This document shows, piece after piece, positions 25,701 through 33,075 of a stretch of 34,410 nt of DNA. A program made the position numbers and the translations under genes. Within the stretch, counting starts at the first letter, position 1, and each line of letters starts with the position of its first letter. This DNA comes from Planctomycetota bacterium (lineage in GTDB: Bacteria; Planctomycetota; Phycisphaerae; Phycisphaerales; Phycisphaeraceae). Where the stretch lies: positions 1-34,410 of the forward strand of contig JAPLMQ010000230.1 in the NCBI GenBank assembly GCA_026386955.1, written 5' to 3'. The notes below the pieces were generated by a model. It searched no databases. It had not been told where the DNA came from and saw nothing but the letters and a program-made list of their open reading frames with translations.

Positions 25701-26192
25701 TCCGTCGGCGAAGGCGCCGGCGGCGGTGGGGATTTCGATACCGGTGAGGCCGTTGGTGACGCGGAGGAGGTTCATTTCCGTCTCGACCTTCAGGTCGGCC
25801 GGGGGCAGGACTTGCGGTTTCACGGTCTGCGGAATCGGGCCGGATTCGAGGCGGAACGTCCGCGCGGTGAAGGCTGGCAGGTCGACGAGCATCGCGACCG
25901 AGCGAGAGCCGTCCGCGCCAGCGATGAACTGGAACGGGACGTCGTGCCCCGCGTCATCGAGCACGTGGTAGCCCGACTCCGGCCCCTGCGCGGCGGCATC
26001 GAGGCGGTAGGTCACCACCTCGTTGGTCCACGAATTCCCGAGGTATTCCTTGAGCGAGAACGTCTGCACCGGGGCGGCGAACGCGGCAGCGGCGAGCGAG
26101 AGCCACGCCGAGAGCAAAATGGCCGCGCGAACGAAGGGGCCGGGATGTTTCAAGGGAGGGCTCTGAGGGTTGGGTTTGCCGTCGACGCTCAA
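22740..26192 (-). CDS. Exported heparinase II/III-like polysaccharide lyase
   Basis: 1150 aa from a TTG at 26192, with AAGGA 6 nt upstream and a 4-nt overlap with the stop of the previous gene; no ATG gives a better start. A signal peptide spans about 20-39 (ILLSAWLSLAAAAFA). A beta-rich N-terminal part (40-320) resembles the accessory domains of large lyases. A helical toroid-like region with GGWLEAPHYQTVAMSS lies near 650. The heparinase II/III C-terminal beta-sheet domain starts about 800 (SGAVMRSGFP; HYDDDRGSFELWGKG near 829). A low-complexity Ala/Lys/Pro linker follows around 970-1020. This family cleaves uronic-acid polysaccharides by beta-elimination in the periplasm or outside the cell. 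The substrate (alginate, glycosaminoglycan-like or ulvan-like) cannot be read. Confidence 0.8.
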   Translation of the reverse strand: MSVDGKPNPQSPPLKHPGPFVRAAILLSAWLSLAAAAFAAPVQTFSLKEYLGNSWTNEVVTYRLDAAAQGPESGYHVLDDAGHDVPFQFIAGADGSRSVAMLVDLPAFTARTFRLESGPIPQTVKPQVLPPADLKVETEMNLLRVTNGLTGIEIPTAAGAFADGPFLRMRLRSGQWIGGSRLGAKTAIESYEARVTASGPVLVEVECLYHFAGGKSWRITYRLVAREPAIVIRESCALTDGSVWQLLVSPGFKPTHSLARDQYKQRVEKVRYGGGASLVLTAWPVWWSPSNVGFLGLCRMAEGSAIARIAGKNTAVAAPRGDEPLMDLKPGEKQASDLGPDVLDAIKQDEKKASKTVELADDFLAAAAGQGELWANPGDDGQSKNIPLMSNPASELFFACPLAGPGRLWMLAALTLQENLVGDEELPAAQRMMVKHCETPLDQVKGMTLEWESTSPNDYPRLISRRSALAGRPEIREFQELRAKSQPPPAKGAKVPDGLRARKLLDPALRIFLGSPDQPAQSMHTVHRCERTMNTAVAADMILGSDVLAEGELTAALGMQAVQAKVPTLTPQDIFTPGDIRYARAQIAFLAYKFASPGYYSLERNYRANPNMTSARYCTMAILASLVPDHPLAKQWAKGGLDEVERELKEWTGPNGGWLEAPHYQTVAMSSILLLGFAAHNAGFADFLDDPRLARSMRYLARISTPPDPRFNGLRHFPPVGNTYQFETTGLFGTLAQVYRKSNPQLADEMLWTWLQQGKSRSGSIGEGMHDATLFPPTTSATNAATPAPGAPAWGSEHFPGSGAVMRSGFPTERETYLYLLHGGFAEHYDDDRGSFELWGKGRPLCLDWGYNSRMPAWLHNRVEAGGWGDITRFKSFEPADYLRTDTQGWERQLLFVKDADPLAGNYYVIRDTIAQPAANWWLWLYTETSPALADGVIRVAGEHDVNLDIWLGPGLVEKLKKCPFKVRAPAPEKPPESVSVESLGDVLKGPANKADALLGDAVKESAAAAAKKPEGTWVETRTETVKCFDLRNQKWEPLTQEGLMVPVTKDEPVFAVLYPRLKTQKPATFAPLAGGRGVKVTHAAGTDYVFLSAKPIEFQEGDVSFKGCAGAIRVRGAKVDLTLGEAGEIALGARKLTATEAATKAFNGP

Positions 26193-29100
26193 TGCTGTTC
26201 CTTGGCCATCGCCGCCCGCATCGCCTCGGCCCGCTCGGCCTCGGCGCGGGTGAACGGGTCGGCCGACTCGCGCAGCTTGGCGCAGAGCTTCTTCGCGTCG
26301 CGGTGCCGCAGTTGCACCAGGGCGATCAATTCCTCCGCCCGCGCGTGGGAGTCCGTCTCCTTCTCGATCGCGTCGCGCAGGTCGCCGCCCGCCGAGGCGA
26401 GGCGCAGCCTCCCGAGCGATTCCGCGGCGCTGCGGCGGACCGCCCAGTGCTCGTGCTTGAGCAGCGGGACCAGCGCGGGGCCGAGTTTCCAATCGGGGTA
26501 GAACCCCGCGAACCAGGCCGCGCCGCTCGCGGCCTGCCAGTCGGAGGATTTCTGCCCCGCCTCCGCCGTCGCCCGCATCGCCGCCACGCGATCGTCCGCC
26601 GGCGCGGGCCCGCGCCGGACCACGATCATCTGTCCATTCCACTTCACCGTCTTGAGCGTGATCCGCACGTGCCCGTCGGCGAACTCGAACGGCAGGTCGA
26701 CCAGGCTGCCCCCGTCGTCGAACGTCTGCACGCTGTGCGGCCGGGCGGGCTCCTTGAGCGAGACGACCACGTCTTGCGGCGGCGTGGCGTTCAAGTCGAA
26801 GAGCACCATCACCGTCCCCGTGGGCGTCGAGATGGCCGAGGCCACCACGCACGTCGCCGAGAGCGACAACTCGCGGTCGACCTTCGCCTCGACCAGCGGC
26901 AGGCTGAGCAGTTCCCGCCCCGCGCTGGGCCAGATGGCGAACTGCCCGCGCTTCCCCGACCGGCGCGAAAGCGCCAGCCCGCCGCGGTGTGCGAGGTAGA
27001 CCACCTTGCCCTTCCCGACCTCCTTCTGCGCCCACGCCGCGCTGCCGTCCTTGTAGGTCGCCCGCACCGTCGAGCCCTCCCACTTGAACACCCCCGGCCG
27101 GACTCCCGCCGGCACCGGATGGGCCGGGAACTCCGGCTGTCCCGAAGCCGGGGCGATCTCCGTCTCGCCCGCCGGCGCCGCGGAGAAATCCCGCTTCACG
27201 CCCGCCAGGCGATCCAGCATGTCGCACGACTCGGAATACTCGTCGCTCACCGCCGCGTCGGCGCAGGCCCACAAGAGCCCGCCCGACTTCACCCATTCCT
27301 CGACGCGCCCCTGCGCCTTGCGCGAGACGCATTGGTCGAGCACGAAGAGCGCGTCGTAGTCGCCCAGCGCCCCGTCGAGCACCTGCCGCTCCGTCACCAG
27401 CTCCGGCTGGTAGTACGAGTGCGCCAGTTCCAGGAACGTCGCCCGCTTGTCGATGAAGCTGCCCTGAGGCCACCAGATCTCCTGCGCGTCGGTGTAGAGC
27501 ATCGCCACGCGCGACCGCCTCATCGTCCCGGGCGAGAGGATGTCGTCCACCTGCGCCGCCTTATTGCTGAGCTGGCCGACGACGCCGAACTCCCACGGCA
27601 CGTGGGACCAGAACCCTTCCGTCGCTTCATAGTCCGGCCCGTACGTGTAGTAGCTGATCAGCTTGCAGTTGTTCGCCAACTGCGTGTACGACCGCAGCGG
27701 CATCGGGTTCACGCAGTGCATCATCGGGAAACTGACCGGCCCCTTCTCGGCCTCCTTCCCGTACCGCCTCGCCCCCGCGTTGAACGGCGCCACCGAGTAT
27801 GCCACCGACTCGTGCCCGTCCCACCACCAGCTCCCGCCCGTCATCCAGTCGCTGATCCCCGGCACCAAGTTCGGGTACTGCGCGAGCTGGAACATGTCGA
27901 GCGGCTGCTTGCTGGGGAAGTTCATCGCGTGCCCGCTCAGCGCCACGTACGACAGCGCCTGCTTCCCCGGGCTCTGCTCGCGCACCGCGTCGCTCGCCAG
28001 CGCGAACATCTTCGTGGTGAGGTAGCGCTGGTACATCCGTGTCCAGTAGAACAGCCGCTTCTCCTCCGGCGTCGCCGGCTTGCCCGTGAAGAAGCCCACC
28101 TCTTCCCACGCCTTCTTCACGAACAGCCCCGGCTCGACGCCCTGCGGCGCCGCCCATTTTTGGAACCCCGCCCGCGCCTCGGGCGAATCCTTCAACCCCA
28201 CCTCTCCCGGCTCGTCCGACAGTTGAAAGATGCGCATCCCCGGCCCCGCGCCCTCGCCCTTCCCCCCCTTCTCGAAGAATTTCCGGTAATGCTCGGCGAA
28301 CTGCCCGCGGGCCGTCTCCTCGTCGTACGGCACGAACCCCGGCGGAGAATACTGCCCACCCTGGCTGTGCCAGCCGTAGATCTCCTCGTACTTCGCGCCG
28401 TCGGCGATGGTCTCCACGCTGTTGAGCCCCAGCACGCGGAACGTCTTGACCATGTACTCCGCCGCGGGGCCCGACGCGTGCCCCCACGCATTGCTGAACA
28501 TCAGCGGCGGGCGCGTCAGGGGCTGCAGCCGGTCCCAGTTCTGCTGCAGCGCGTTGAGGTAATACCGCCTCTCCTGCTCGCGGAAGGTGCGGATGTCCAT
28601 GAACCCCGGCTCGACGATCACGCGCGTCCCGTCCGGCTCGTCCCACCCGATCTCGCGCAGCACCGCGTCGCCCGTCCCCACCAGCGAGAACTGCGTCGCC
28701 CCCTTCGCCCCCGCCGGCACTCCCAGCATCAGCGAGCCCGACGCGCCTCCCGGGAGCGTGCGCAAATTCACCCACGGCGTCAGCCCCGCCTTCGACACGC
28801 CCTCCTTGGGCGTCAGCGCGAACGGCTGCGTGTTCCACGGGCTCGAATGAATCTTGAGGTATCCCGTGACCTTCAGGTTGGCCGTCTCGGGCGGGAGCGC
28901 GTCGACCCGAAAGCGCACAAAGCTCCCGACGGGCCCGAGCAGTTCGGGCGTGTCGGACCACAGCTCAATGGCCGACATCAGCGCGCTCGTCCCCGCGGTC
29001 TTCACGCAGGAGACCGTCACCATCGCGTCCCGGTAAATCTCGCGCGGCAGGTCGACGGTCTTCACCACGGCCTTGCCCTTGGGCAGTTCGATCGCGTCGT

Positions 29101-29560
29101 GCAGTTCCACTCCGTCGGCGAGCAGGCGGACGGTGCGATCCTGCGTGACGTTGAAATAGTGGACGCGCAGGATGTACTTCGCCTCGGGGCGGAGCCCGAT
29201 GAACCGCAGTTGCACGGCCGACTCGTGGTAGGCGAAATGCAGATAGCGGTCGTCGTCGATCTTCGAGGCTTTCTTGTCCTCCTCGGTGAGGGCGAAGCCC
29301 GCGCCGGCGATCAGGTGCGGCTGCGCGGCGGGGTTGCCCAGGTCGTCCTGCCCGACCAGGACCATCCCGCCATGCGGAGGCTTGAGGTTGGCGGGAGCCG
29401 CGGCCGGAGCCGCCCCGGGAACAGGAGCCGCCGCCGGAGCCGACGGCCCCGCGGCGGGATGCGATCGTTCGCCGAACGCATCGCCGACGAACGACGACGC
29501 CACCGCACACACCACCACGAGAACGACGCCGACCAACCTTCGGAAGAGGACGCGATTCAT
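26189..29560 (-). CDS. Exported glycosidase-like multidomain protein with C-terminal HEAT-like repeats
   Basis: 1123 aa. N-terminal signal peptide (LVGVVLVVVCAVASSFVGDAFG), then an Ala/Pro linker. A beta-sandwich carbohydrate-binding-like region is around 60-210 (YLHFAYHESAVQLRFIGLRPEAKYILRVHYF). A TIM-barrel-like central region spans about 320-660. A GH42-trimerisation/GATase-like Rossmann domain lies around 680-780 (RVAMLYTDAQEIWWP; GGLLWACADAAV). HEAT-like repeats close the protein (about 1010-1110: HEHWAVRRSAAESLGRLR). I cannot assign a CAZy family. Its stop overlaps the TTG start of the lyase, so the two are translationally coupled and probably act on the same glycan. It resembles giant uncharacterised proteins of Planctomycetota and Lentisphaerota. 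Confidence 0.75.
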   Translation of the reverse strand: MNRVLFRRLVGVVLVVVCAVASSFVGDAFGERSHPAAGPSAPAAAPVPGAAPAAAPANLKPPHGGMVLVGQDDLGNPAAQPHLIAGAGFALTEEDKKASKIDDDRYLHFAYHESAVQLRFIGLRPEAKYILRVHYFNVTQDRTVRLLADGVELHDAIELPKGKAVVKTVDLPREIYRDAMVTVSCVKTAGTSALMSAIELWSDTPELLGPVGSFVRFRVDALPPETANLKVTGYLKIHSSPWNTQPFALTPKEGVSKAGLTPWVNLRTLPGGASGSLMLGVPAGAKGATQFSLVGTGDAVLREIGWDEPDGTRVIVEPGFMDIRTFREQERRYYLNALQQNWDRLQPLTRPPLMFSNAWGHASGPAAEYMVKTFRVLGLNSVETIADGAKYEEIYGWHSQGGQYSPPGFVPYDEETARGQFAEHYRKFFEKGGKGEGAGPGMRIFQLSDEPGEVGLKDSPEARAGFQKWAAPQGVEPGLFVKKAWEEVGFFTGKPATPEEKRLFYWTRMYQRYLTTKMFALASDAVREQSPGKQALSYVALSGHAMNFPSKQPLDMFQLAQYPNLVPGISDWMTGGSWWWDGHESVAYSVAPFNAGARRYGKEAEKGPVSFPMMHCVNPMPLRSYTQLANNCKLISYYTYGPDYEATEGFWSHVPWEFGVVGQLSNKAAQVDDILSPGTMRRSRVAMLYTDAQEIWWPQGSFIDKRATFLELAHSYYQPELVTERQVLDGALGDYDALFVLDQCVSRKAQGRVEEWVKSGGLLWACADAAVSDEYSESCDMLDRLAGVKRDFSAAPAGETEIAPASGQPEFPAHPVPAGVRPGVFKWEGSTVRATYKDGSAAWAQKEVGKGKVVYLAHRGGLALSRRSGKRGQFAIWPSAGRELLSLPLVEAKVDRELSLSATCVVASAISTPTGTVMVLFDLNATPPQDVVVSLKEPARPHSVQTFDDGGSLVDLPFEFADGHVRITLKTVKWNGQMIVVRRGPAPADDRVAAMRATAEAGQKSSDWQAASGAAWFAGFYPDWKLGPALVPLLKHEHWAVRRSAAESLGRLRLASAGGDLRDAIEKETDSHARAEELIALVQLRHRDAKKLCAKLRESADPFTRAEAERAEAMRAAMAKEQH

Positions 29561-29894
29561 GCCCGGCTCCGTTCGCGGTGGATTCGTCGAAAGAGACCGC
29601 CGGAAATGCGACAGGGCCCCCGCCAGCGTGGACGCTCTTTTACCCGAGCGCGGCGTCCGCGGCGATGCGCTCGCCTTGTTGGCCGGAAGCGCAAGCGACG
29701 GGATGGGGGTCGATCAATCAACAGCCCGGCCGGCGCACGCGGCGACCGTGCGATCCACCATCGCCACGGCGCGCCATCGGCGCTGCGGGCGCTTCGCGTG
29801 CGCCCGCGCTGTGGTGAATTGATCCACCCCCGACCCGTCGCTGGCGCTTCCGGCTAACAAGACCAGCATCAAGCCCCCACGATCCCCCCGCACC
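29561..29894. other. Gene-free stretch mostly occupied by inverted-repeat element A
   Basis: No gene. About 114 nt of leader upstream of the giant exported protein, then the ~187-bp element at 29675-29861, then 33 nt to the stop of the damaged PhyH gene. Confidence 0.8.
29675..29861. mobile_element. ~187-bp MITE-like element, copy A
   Basis: The ends are inverted repeats of about 28 nt built on CTTGTT(G/A)GCCGGAAGCGC and continuing to GACGGG, one difference from the consensus at each end. The whole interior is homologous to the reverse complement of the element at 30612-30799. Conserved interior runs include GTCGA(T/C)CAATC, GGCCGGCGCACGCGGCGA and GTGAA(T/C)TG. No transposase and no target duplication were seen, so it is non-autonomous if mobile. 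I recall the TTAGCCGGAAGCGC(A/T)AGCGACGGG end sequence as widespread in Planctomycetota genomes. Confidence 0.8.
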
Positions 29895-30482
29895 TCAACT
29901 CGGCTGCCTCTGGTTCGCCCCCAGCAACTGCCGGGCGATCTCGCTGGGCGGATTCCCCGCGTCGGCCTGCGTGATCGCCTCCAACTGGGCCCGCATGTTC
30001 TCCATCGGCACGCAGAAGGGGCGGATGTACATCCCCAGCAGCGCCGAACGCGGCGAGGCCGACCGGTTCGGGCGGGCGCTGTGCCAGATCGCCCCGTGCA
30101 GGAAGACCACGCTCCCCCGCCGGGCCTTCACGATCTCCGCGTCGTCGCGCGGGCCGCGCCGCGTCGCGGGGTCGGGCGGGTGCAGCTTGCCCTGCGAGCG
30201 GGGCACCACGCCGGTCCCGCCGTTCTCGTCGGTGAAGTCGTCGAGCAGCCAAATCGTCTGCCCGGTGAAATTCCCCGCGGGCCAAGGCGGCGTGATCGCC
30301 CAGTACGGGTAGTCGGCATGCCAGTCGTACGCGGCGTGCCCGGGATAGACCGTGTTCCCGCTCCACGTCGAGCAGATCACGTCGGTCCCCAAATATTGCT
30401 TCCACACGGCCACCACCAGCGGATGGCTCATCAGGTCGAGGAACAGCCTGTTCTTCACCGCGATCTGGAAGACCCGCTGATG
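29895..30482 (-). pseudogene. PhyH-family dioxygenase, 5'-truncated and frameshifted (copy 5)
   Basis: About 195 residues of clear PhyH sequence starting at HQRVFQIAVKNRLFLDLM. The metal ligands remain: His and Asp in YDWHADYPYW, distal His in GAIWHSARPNRS. About 60-80 residues that normally precede this point are missing. The open frame continues to 30809, but only by running through element B, and no plausible start is in it. A strong ribosome-binding site (GAGGAAGGA) with ATG at 30502 lies just upstream, in a different frame; it reads MSVTPAAI and then stops. The simplest reading is a deletion near 30480 that also shifted the frame. A short functional protein from an internal start such as 30431 cannot be excluded. 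Confidence 0.65.
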
Positions 30483-30825
30483 GCGGCGGGCGTGACGCTC
30501 ATGGCGATTCCTTCCTCGGGCCAGTGCGCCTCCGACGCGCATGCTCGGGCGCCACATGTCATCGTACTCGTGGCCTGTGCCGATCGACAGCAGGCCCAGG
30601 ATCACGCCCGTCTTGTTAGCCGGAAGCGCAAGCGACGGGACGGGGGTGGTCCAGTTCACCGCAGCGCTGGAGCACGCGGAGCGCCCGCGGACGCATAGAG
30701 TCCCGCCGACGCGATGACGGATTGCATGTTCGCCGCGTGCGCCGGCCCGGCCGTGGATTGGTCGACCCCCGTCCCGTCGCTTGCGCTTCCGGCTAACAAA
30801 TGCCGGCAAATGCGCGGCCTTCCCC
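30483..30825. other. Gene-free stretch: PhyH remnant start and element B
   Basis: It holds the orphaned ribosome-binding site and ATG (30502 on the minus strand), about 110 nt of unrecognised sequence, and element B at 30612-30799. No intact gene. Confidence 0.65.
30612..30799. mobile_element. ~188-bp MITE-like element, copy B (inverted relative to A)
   Basis: Ends are CTTGTTAGCCGGAAGCGCAA onward on the left and its near-perfect inverted copy on the right. The interior matches copy A in reverse orientation along its full length, with scattered substitutions. The two copies lie in opposite orientation on either side of the damaged PhyH gene, about 750 bp apart. On the minus strand it is the source of the spurious N-terminal reading frame joined to that gene. 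Confidence 0.8.
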
Positions 30826-31695
30826 TCACGGCGAAACCTTCATCGGCGCCGGCGGCTGGCTCGAATCGATCGCGACGATCGCCGACGGGGTGATCTGCAG
30901 CACCTCGCCGCGGTGGCTCGCGGTGCCGTCGACGCGGTAGGACTTGCCCTGCTTCATCGCCGACGCAATGCTCACGTTCACGCCCCGGGCCTTGATGACC
31001 ACCGAGCGTCCGTCCTCGAGCGCCCCGTCGACGATGCGCGTCGACTGCGCCAGACGGACGTCGTCCTCGATCCCCTGGGCCTGCATCTCCAGCTTCCTGC
31101 GGTCGGCCCGCATCGCCTCCAGGGGCGCCGCCGCGGCCTGGAGCTCGGCGTCGGAGTATTTCGGCAGGGTCGTCTCCCGATCCTCCGAGATCCGCGCCCC
31201 GTTCAGGCCGCGGACCCGCGTCGACTCGCGCGACGAGACCGTCTCGCCCTGCATCGTCCGCACGCGGTTCTCCGTCTCGCGCGACTGCGCCGCGATCTCC
31301 TCGATCCGCTTGTGGATCTTCGCCAGCTCGTTGTTCAGCCCCGCCACGTCGGGCGCATGGTTCGCGGTGACGCGCACGACCCACCCGCCGTCGGGCCGCT
31401 TGTCGATATCGCCGCCGCTGCCCGCGCCGGCAACGGGGCGAGGCTCGGCATCCTTCAGCCGGGCCTCGAGCAACATGATCCGCAGGTTGAGCTGGCGGAC
31501 GAGCAGCCGCAGGGTCGGGGCGTCGAGTTCATCCAAGTCGGCTGGGGCCGAGGCCGCCGGCGCGGCCGCGTCGGGCCCGGTCGTGGGCGCCAATGACTGC
31601 GTCGCCTGGCCCCAGGCGGGCGCCCCGGCGAGGACCAGCGCCACCCCCACGACCGCCGCGATCCCCGACAATCCGCTCGTCATCCTGCTCAACAT
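30826..31695 (-). CDS. Exported coiled-coil protein, unrecognised
   Basis: 289 aa from the ATG at 31695, which has GGAG 8 nt upstream; the frame is open to 31809 but without support. Signal peptide MLSRMTSGLSGIAAVVGVAL, cleaved near AWG-QA. An Ala/Pro/Thr-rich linker follows, then helical segments with coiled-coil character (APTLRLLVRQLNLRIMLLEARL, about 58-80; LNNELAKIHKRIEEIAAQS, about 122-140; a third near 190-210). The C-terminal about 70 residues look like a small beta domain (VVIKARGVNVSIASAMKQGKSYRVDG). It is probably periplasmic. No family recognised. It is divergent from ctaA. Confidence 0.75.
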   Translation of the reverse strand: MLSRMTSGLSGIAAVVGVALVLAGAPAWGQATQSLAPTTGPDAAAPAASAPADLDELDAPTLRLLVRQLNLRIMLLEARLKDAEPRPVAGAGSGGDIDKRPDGGWVVRVTANHAPDVAGLNNELAKIHKRIEEIAAQSRETENRVRTMQGETVSSRESTRVRGLNGARISEDRETTLPKYSDAELQAAAAPLEAMRADRRKLEMQAQGIEDDVRLAQSTRIVDGALEDGRSVVIKARGVNVSIASAMKQGKSYRVDGTASHRGEVLQITPSAIVAIDSSQPPAPMKVSP

Positions 31696-31879
31696 CGCCA
31701 TCACTCCAGCGGGGAACCACCTCGACCTGAGCCCATCCGTTCGCCCCGCACGCAACATGCGGCCGAAACCCCTCGATTCGTGCGGACCCTGTTGCGAGCC
31801 TTGAAACAACTTGGACGTGCCACACCGTGCCTCTGATCAGACAGGAGCGTTTCAACAGGCAACGCGCCCCGAAACGCAC

Positions 31880-31885
31880 TACAAT
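31880..31885 (+). promoter_or_regulatory. Candidate -10 box (TACAAT) for ctaA-ctaB
   Basis: TACAAT lies 47 nt before the ctaA ATG. No good -35 hexamer at normal spacing; candidate only. Confidence 0.3.
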
Positions 31886-31932
31886 CACGGTGTTTCGCCC
31901 CCCGAAATTCCCGCCCGCGAGATGACGCCCTC

Positions 31933-33075
31933 ATGGACGACGCCCCCGCATTGACCGGCTCGGCCTCCGCCTCCCCCAGCGATGCCACCCCAACACCGTA
32001 CCGCGCCTGGCTGCACCGCTTCGCCGTCGCCCTGGTTGTCACCACCTTCGGCCTCGTCGCCCTGGGCGGCACCGTCACCAGCAAAGGCGCGGGTCTCGCG
32101 GTCCCCGATTGGCCGACGACCTTCCAGCACAGCATGTTCACCTACCCGCTCTCCAAGCTCCACGGCGGCGAGTGGTGGGAGCACACGCACCGCATGCTCG
32201 GCTCCATCGTCGGCCTGCAGGTGCTCATCCTCGCCGGCTGGGTCTGGCTGACGCAGACTTCCCGCACGGGCCTCCGCTGGGTCGCCATGGCGATGGTCCC
32301 CCTGGTGATCGTGCAGGGGCTCATGGGCGGCCTGCGCGTCACGGAGACCAACGTCGGACTGGCCTTCCTCCATGGCATCCTCGGCCAGCTTTTCCTCTGC
32401 GCCGGCGTCGCCGTCGCCGCGGCGACCAGCCGATGGTGGATCGACCAGCTCAACGCCCGGGCGGGCAATTCCTTGCCGCGATCCCCCCTGCCCGCGGGCG
32501 CGACGCTCAGCCTCGTCCTGCTGGCGGTCCTCGTGGTGCAGCTCGTCCTCGGCGCGGCCGTGCGCCACACCGGCTCGGGCCTCGCCATCCCCGACTTCCC
32601 CAGCAGCTACGGCAAGCTCCTCCCGCCCATGAACAAGGCCGCGCTGCGCGAGATGTACCAGGCCATGCCCGAGGAACAGTTCACGCAGGAATATTTCGTC
32701 TACCAAGTCCATCTCCAATTCGGGCATCGGCTTTGGGCCGTGGTCGTGCTGGGGATGATCGTCGCCACCGCGACGCGCGTCGCCCGCCACACGGAGCTTG
32801 CGAAACTGCGCCGCCCCGCGGCAGCGCTGGTGGCGCTGACCCTGGTGCAGATCGCCCTGGGCGCGCTGGTGATCTGGAGCGGCCGGCACCCGGAGATCGC
32901 CACCGCCCACCAAGCGACCGGCGCGGCCTTGCTCGCCACCGCGGCGCTGCTGGCGATGCGGCTGAGGCGTGCTAACATCCATGCCTCGATGAGCGATCGC
33001 CCCGTCAATTCCCAGGACCTCAAGGCCGTGCCCTCCGCCGGCCCCGACGCCCCGTTGCAGGGAGCGCAGGCATGA
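31933..33075 (+). CDS. ctaA: Heme A synthase (COX15/CtaA family)
   Basis: 380 aa, eight-span membrane protein. It oxidises heme O to heme A for aa3-type cytochrome oxidase. Conserved heme-ligand sites are visible: Glu83 and His84/His86 in WEHTHRMLG, His in LAFLHGILGQ, VHLQFGHRLW and ATAHQATGA. KGAGLAVPDWP and SGLAIPDFP are the paired loops of the duplicated four-helix halves. The long loop in the second half (LLPPMNKAALREMYQAMPEEQ) is typical of type-2 CtaA. The C-terminal about 35 residues are an unstructured tail. It overlaps ctaB by 4 nt (ATGA), a standard coupling. Confidence 0.95.
   Translation: MDDAPALTGSASASPSDATPTPYRAWLHRFAVALVVTTFGLVALGGTVTSKGAGLAVPDWPTTFQHSMFTYPLSKLHGGEWWEHTHRMLGSIVGLQVLILAGWVWLTQTSRTGLRWVAMAMVPLVIVQGLMGGLRVTETNVGLAFLHGILGQLFLCAGVAVAAATSRWWIDQLNARAGNSLPRSPLPAGATLSLVLLAVLVVQLVLGAAVRHTGSGLAIPDFPSSYGKLLPPMNKAALREMYQAMPEEQFTQEYFVYQVHLQFGHRLWAVVVLGMIVATATRVARHTELAKLRRPAAALVALTLVQIALGALVIWSGRHPEIATAHQATGAALLATAALLAMRLRRANIHASMSDRPVNSQDLKAVPSAGPDAPLQGAQA

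Noticed and set aside
26193..27473. N-terminal extension of the lyase frame (to 1577 codons)
   Set aside because: It lies wholly inside the upstream gene; the TTG at 26192, with AAGGA and a following signal peptide, is the sensible start.
22944..29857. Very long plus-strand frames (1185 and 1221 codons) opposite the two exported glycan proteins
   Set aside because: Arg/His/Leu/Val-rich antisense shadows with no domains; the minus-strand products have signal peptides and recognisable folds.
30483..30809. N-terminal 109 residues of the PhyH copy 5 frame
   Set aside because: Most of it is translated from element B; it is not PhyH sequence.
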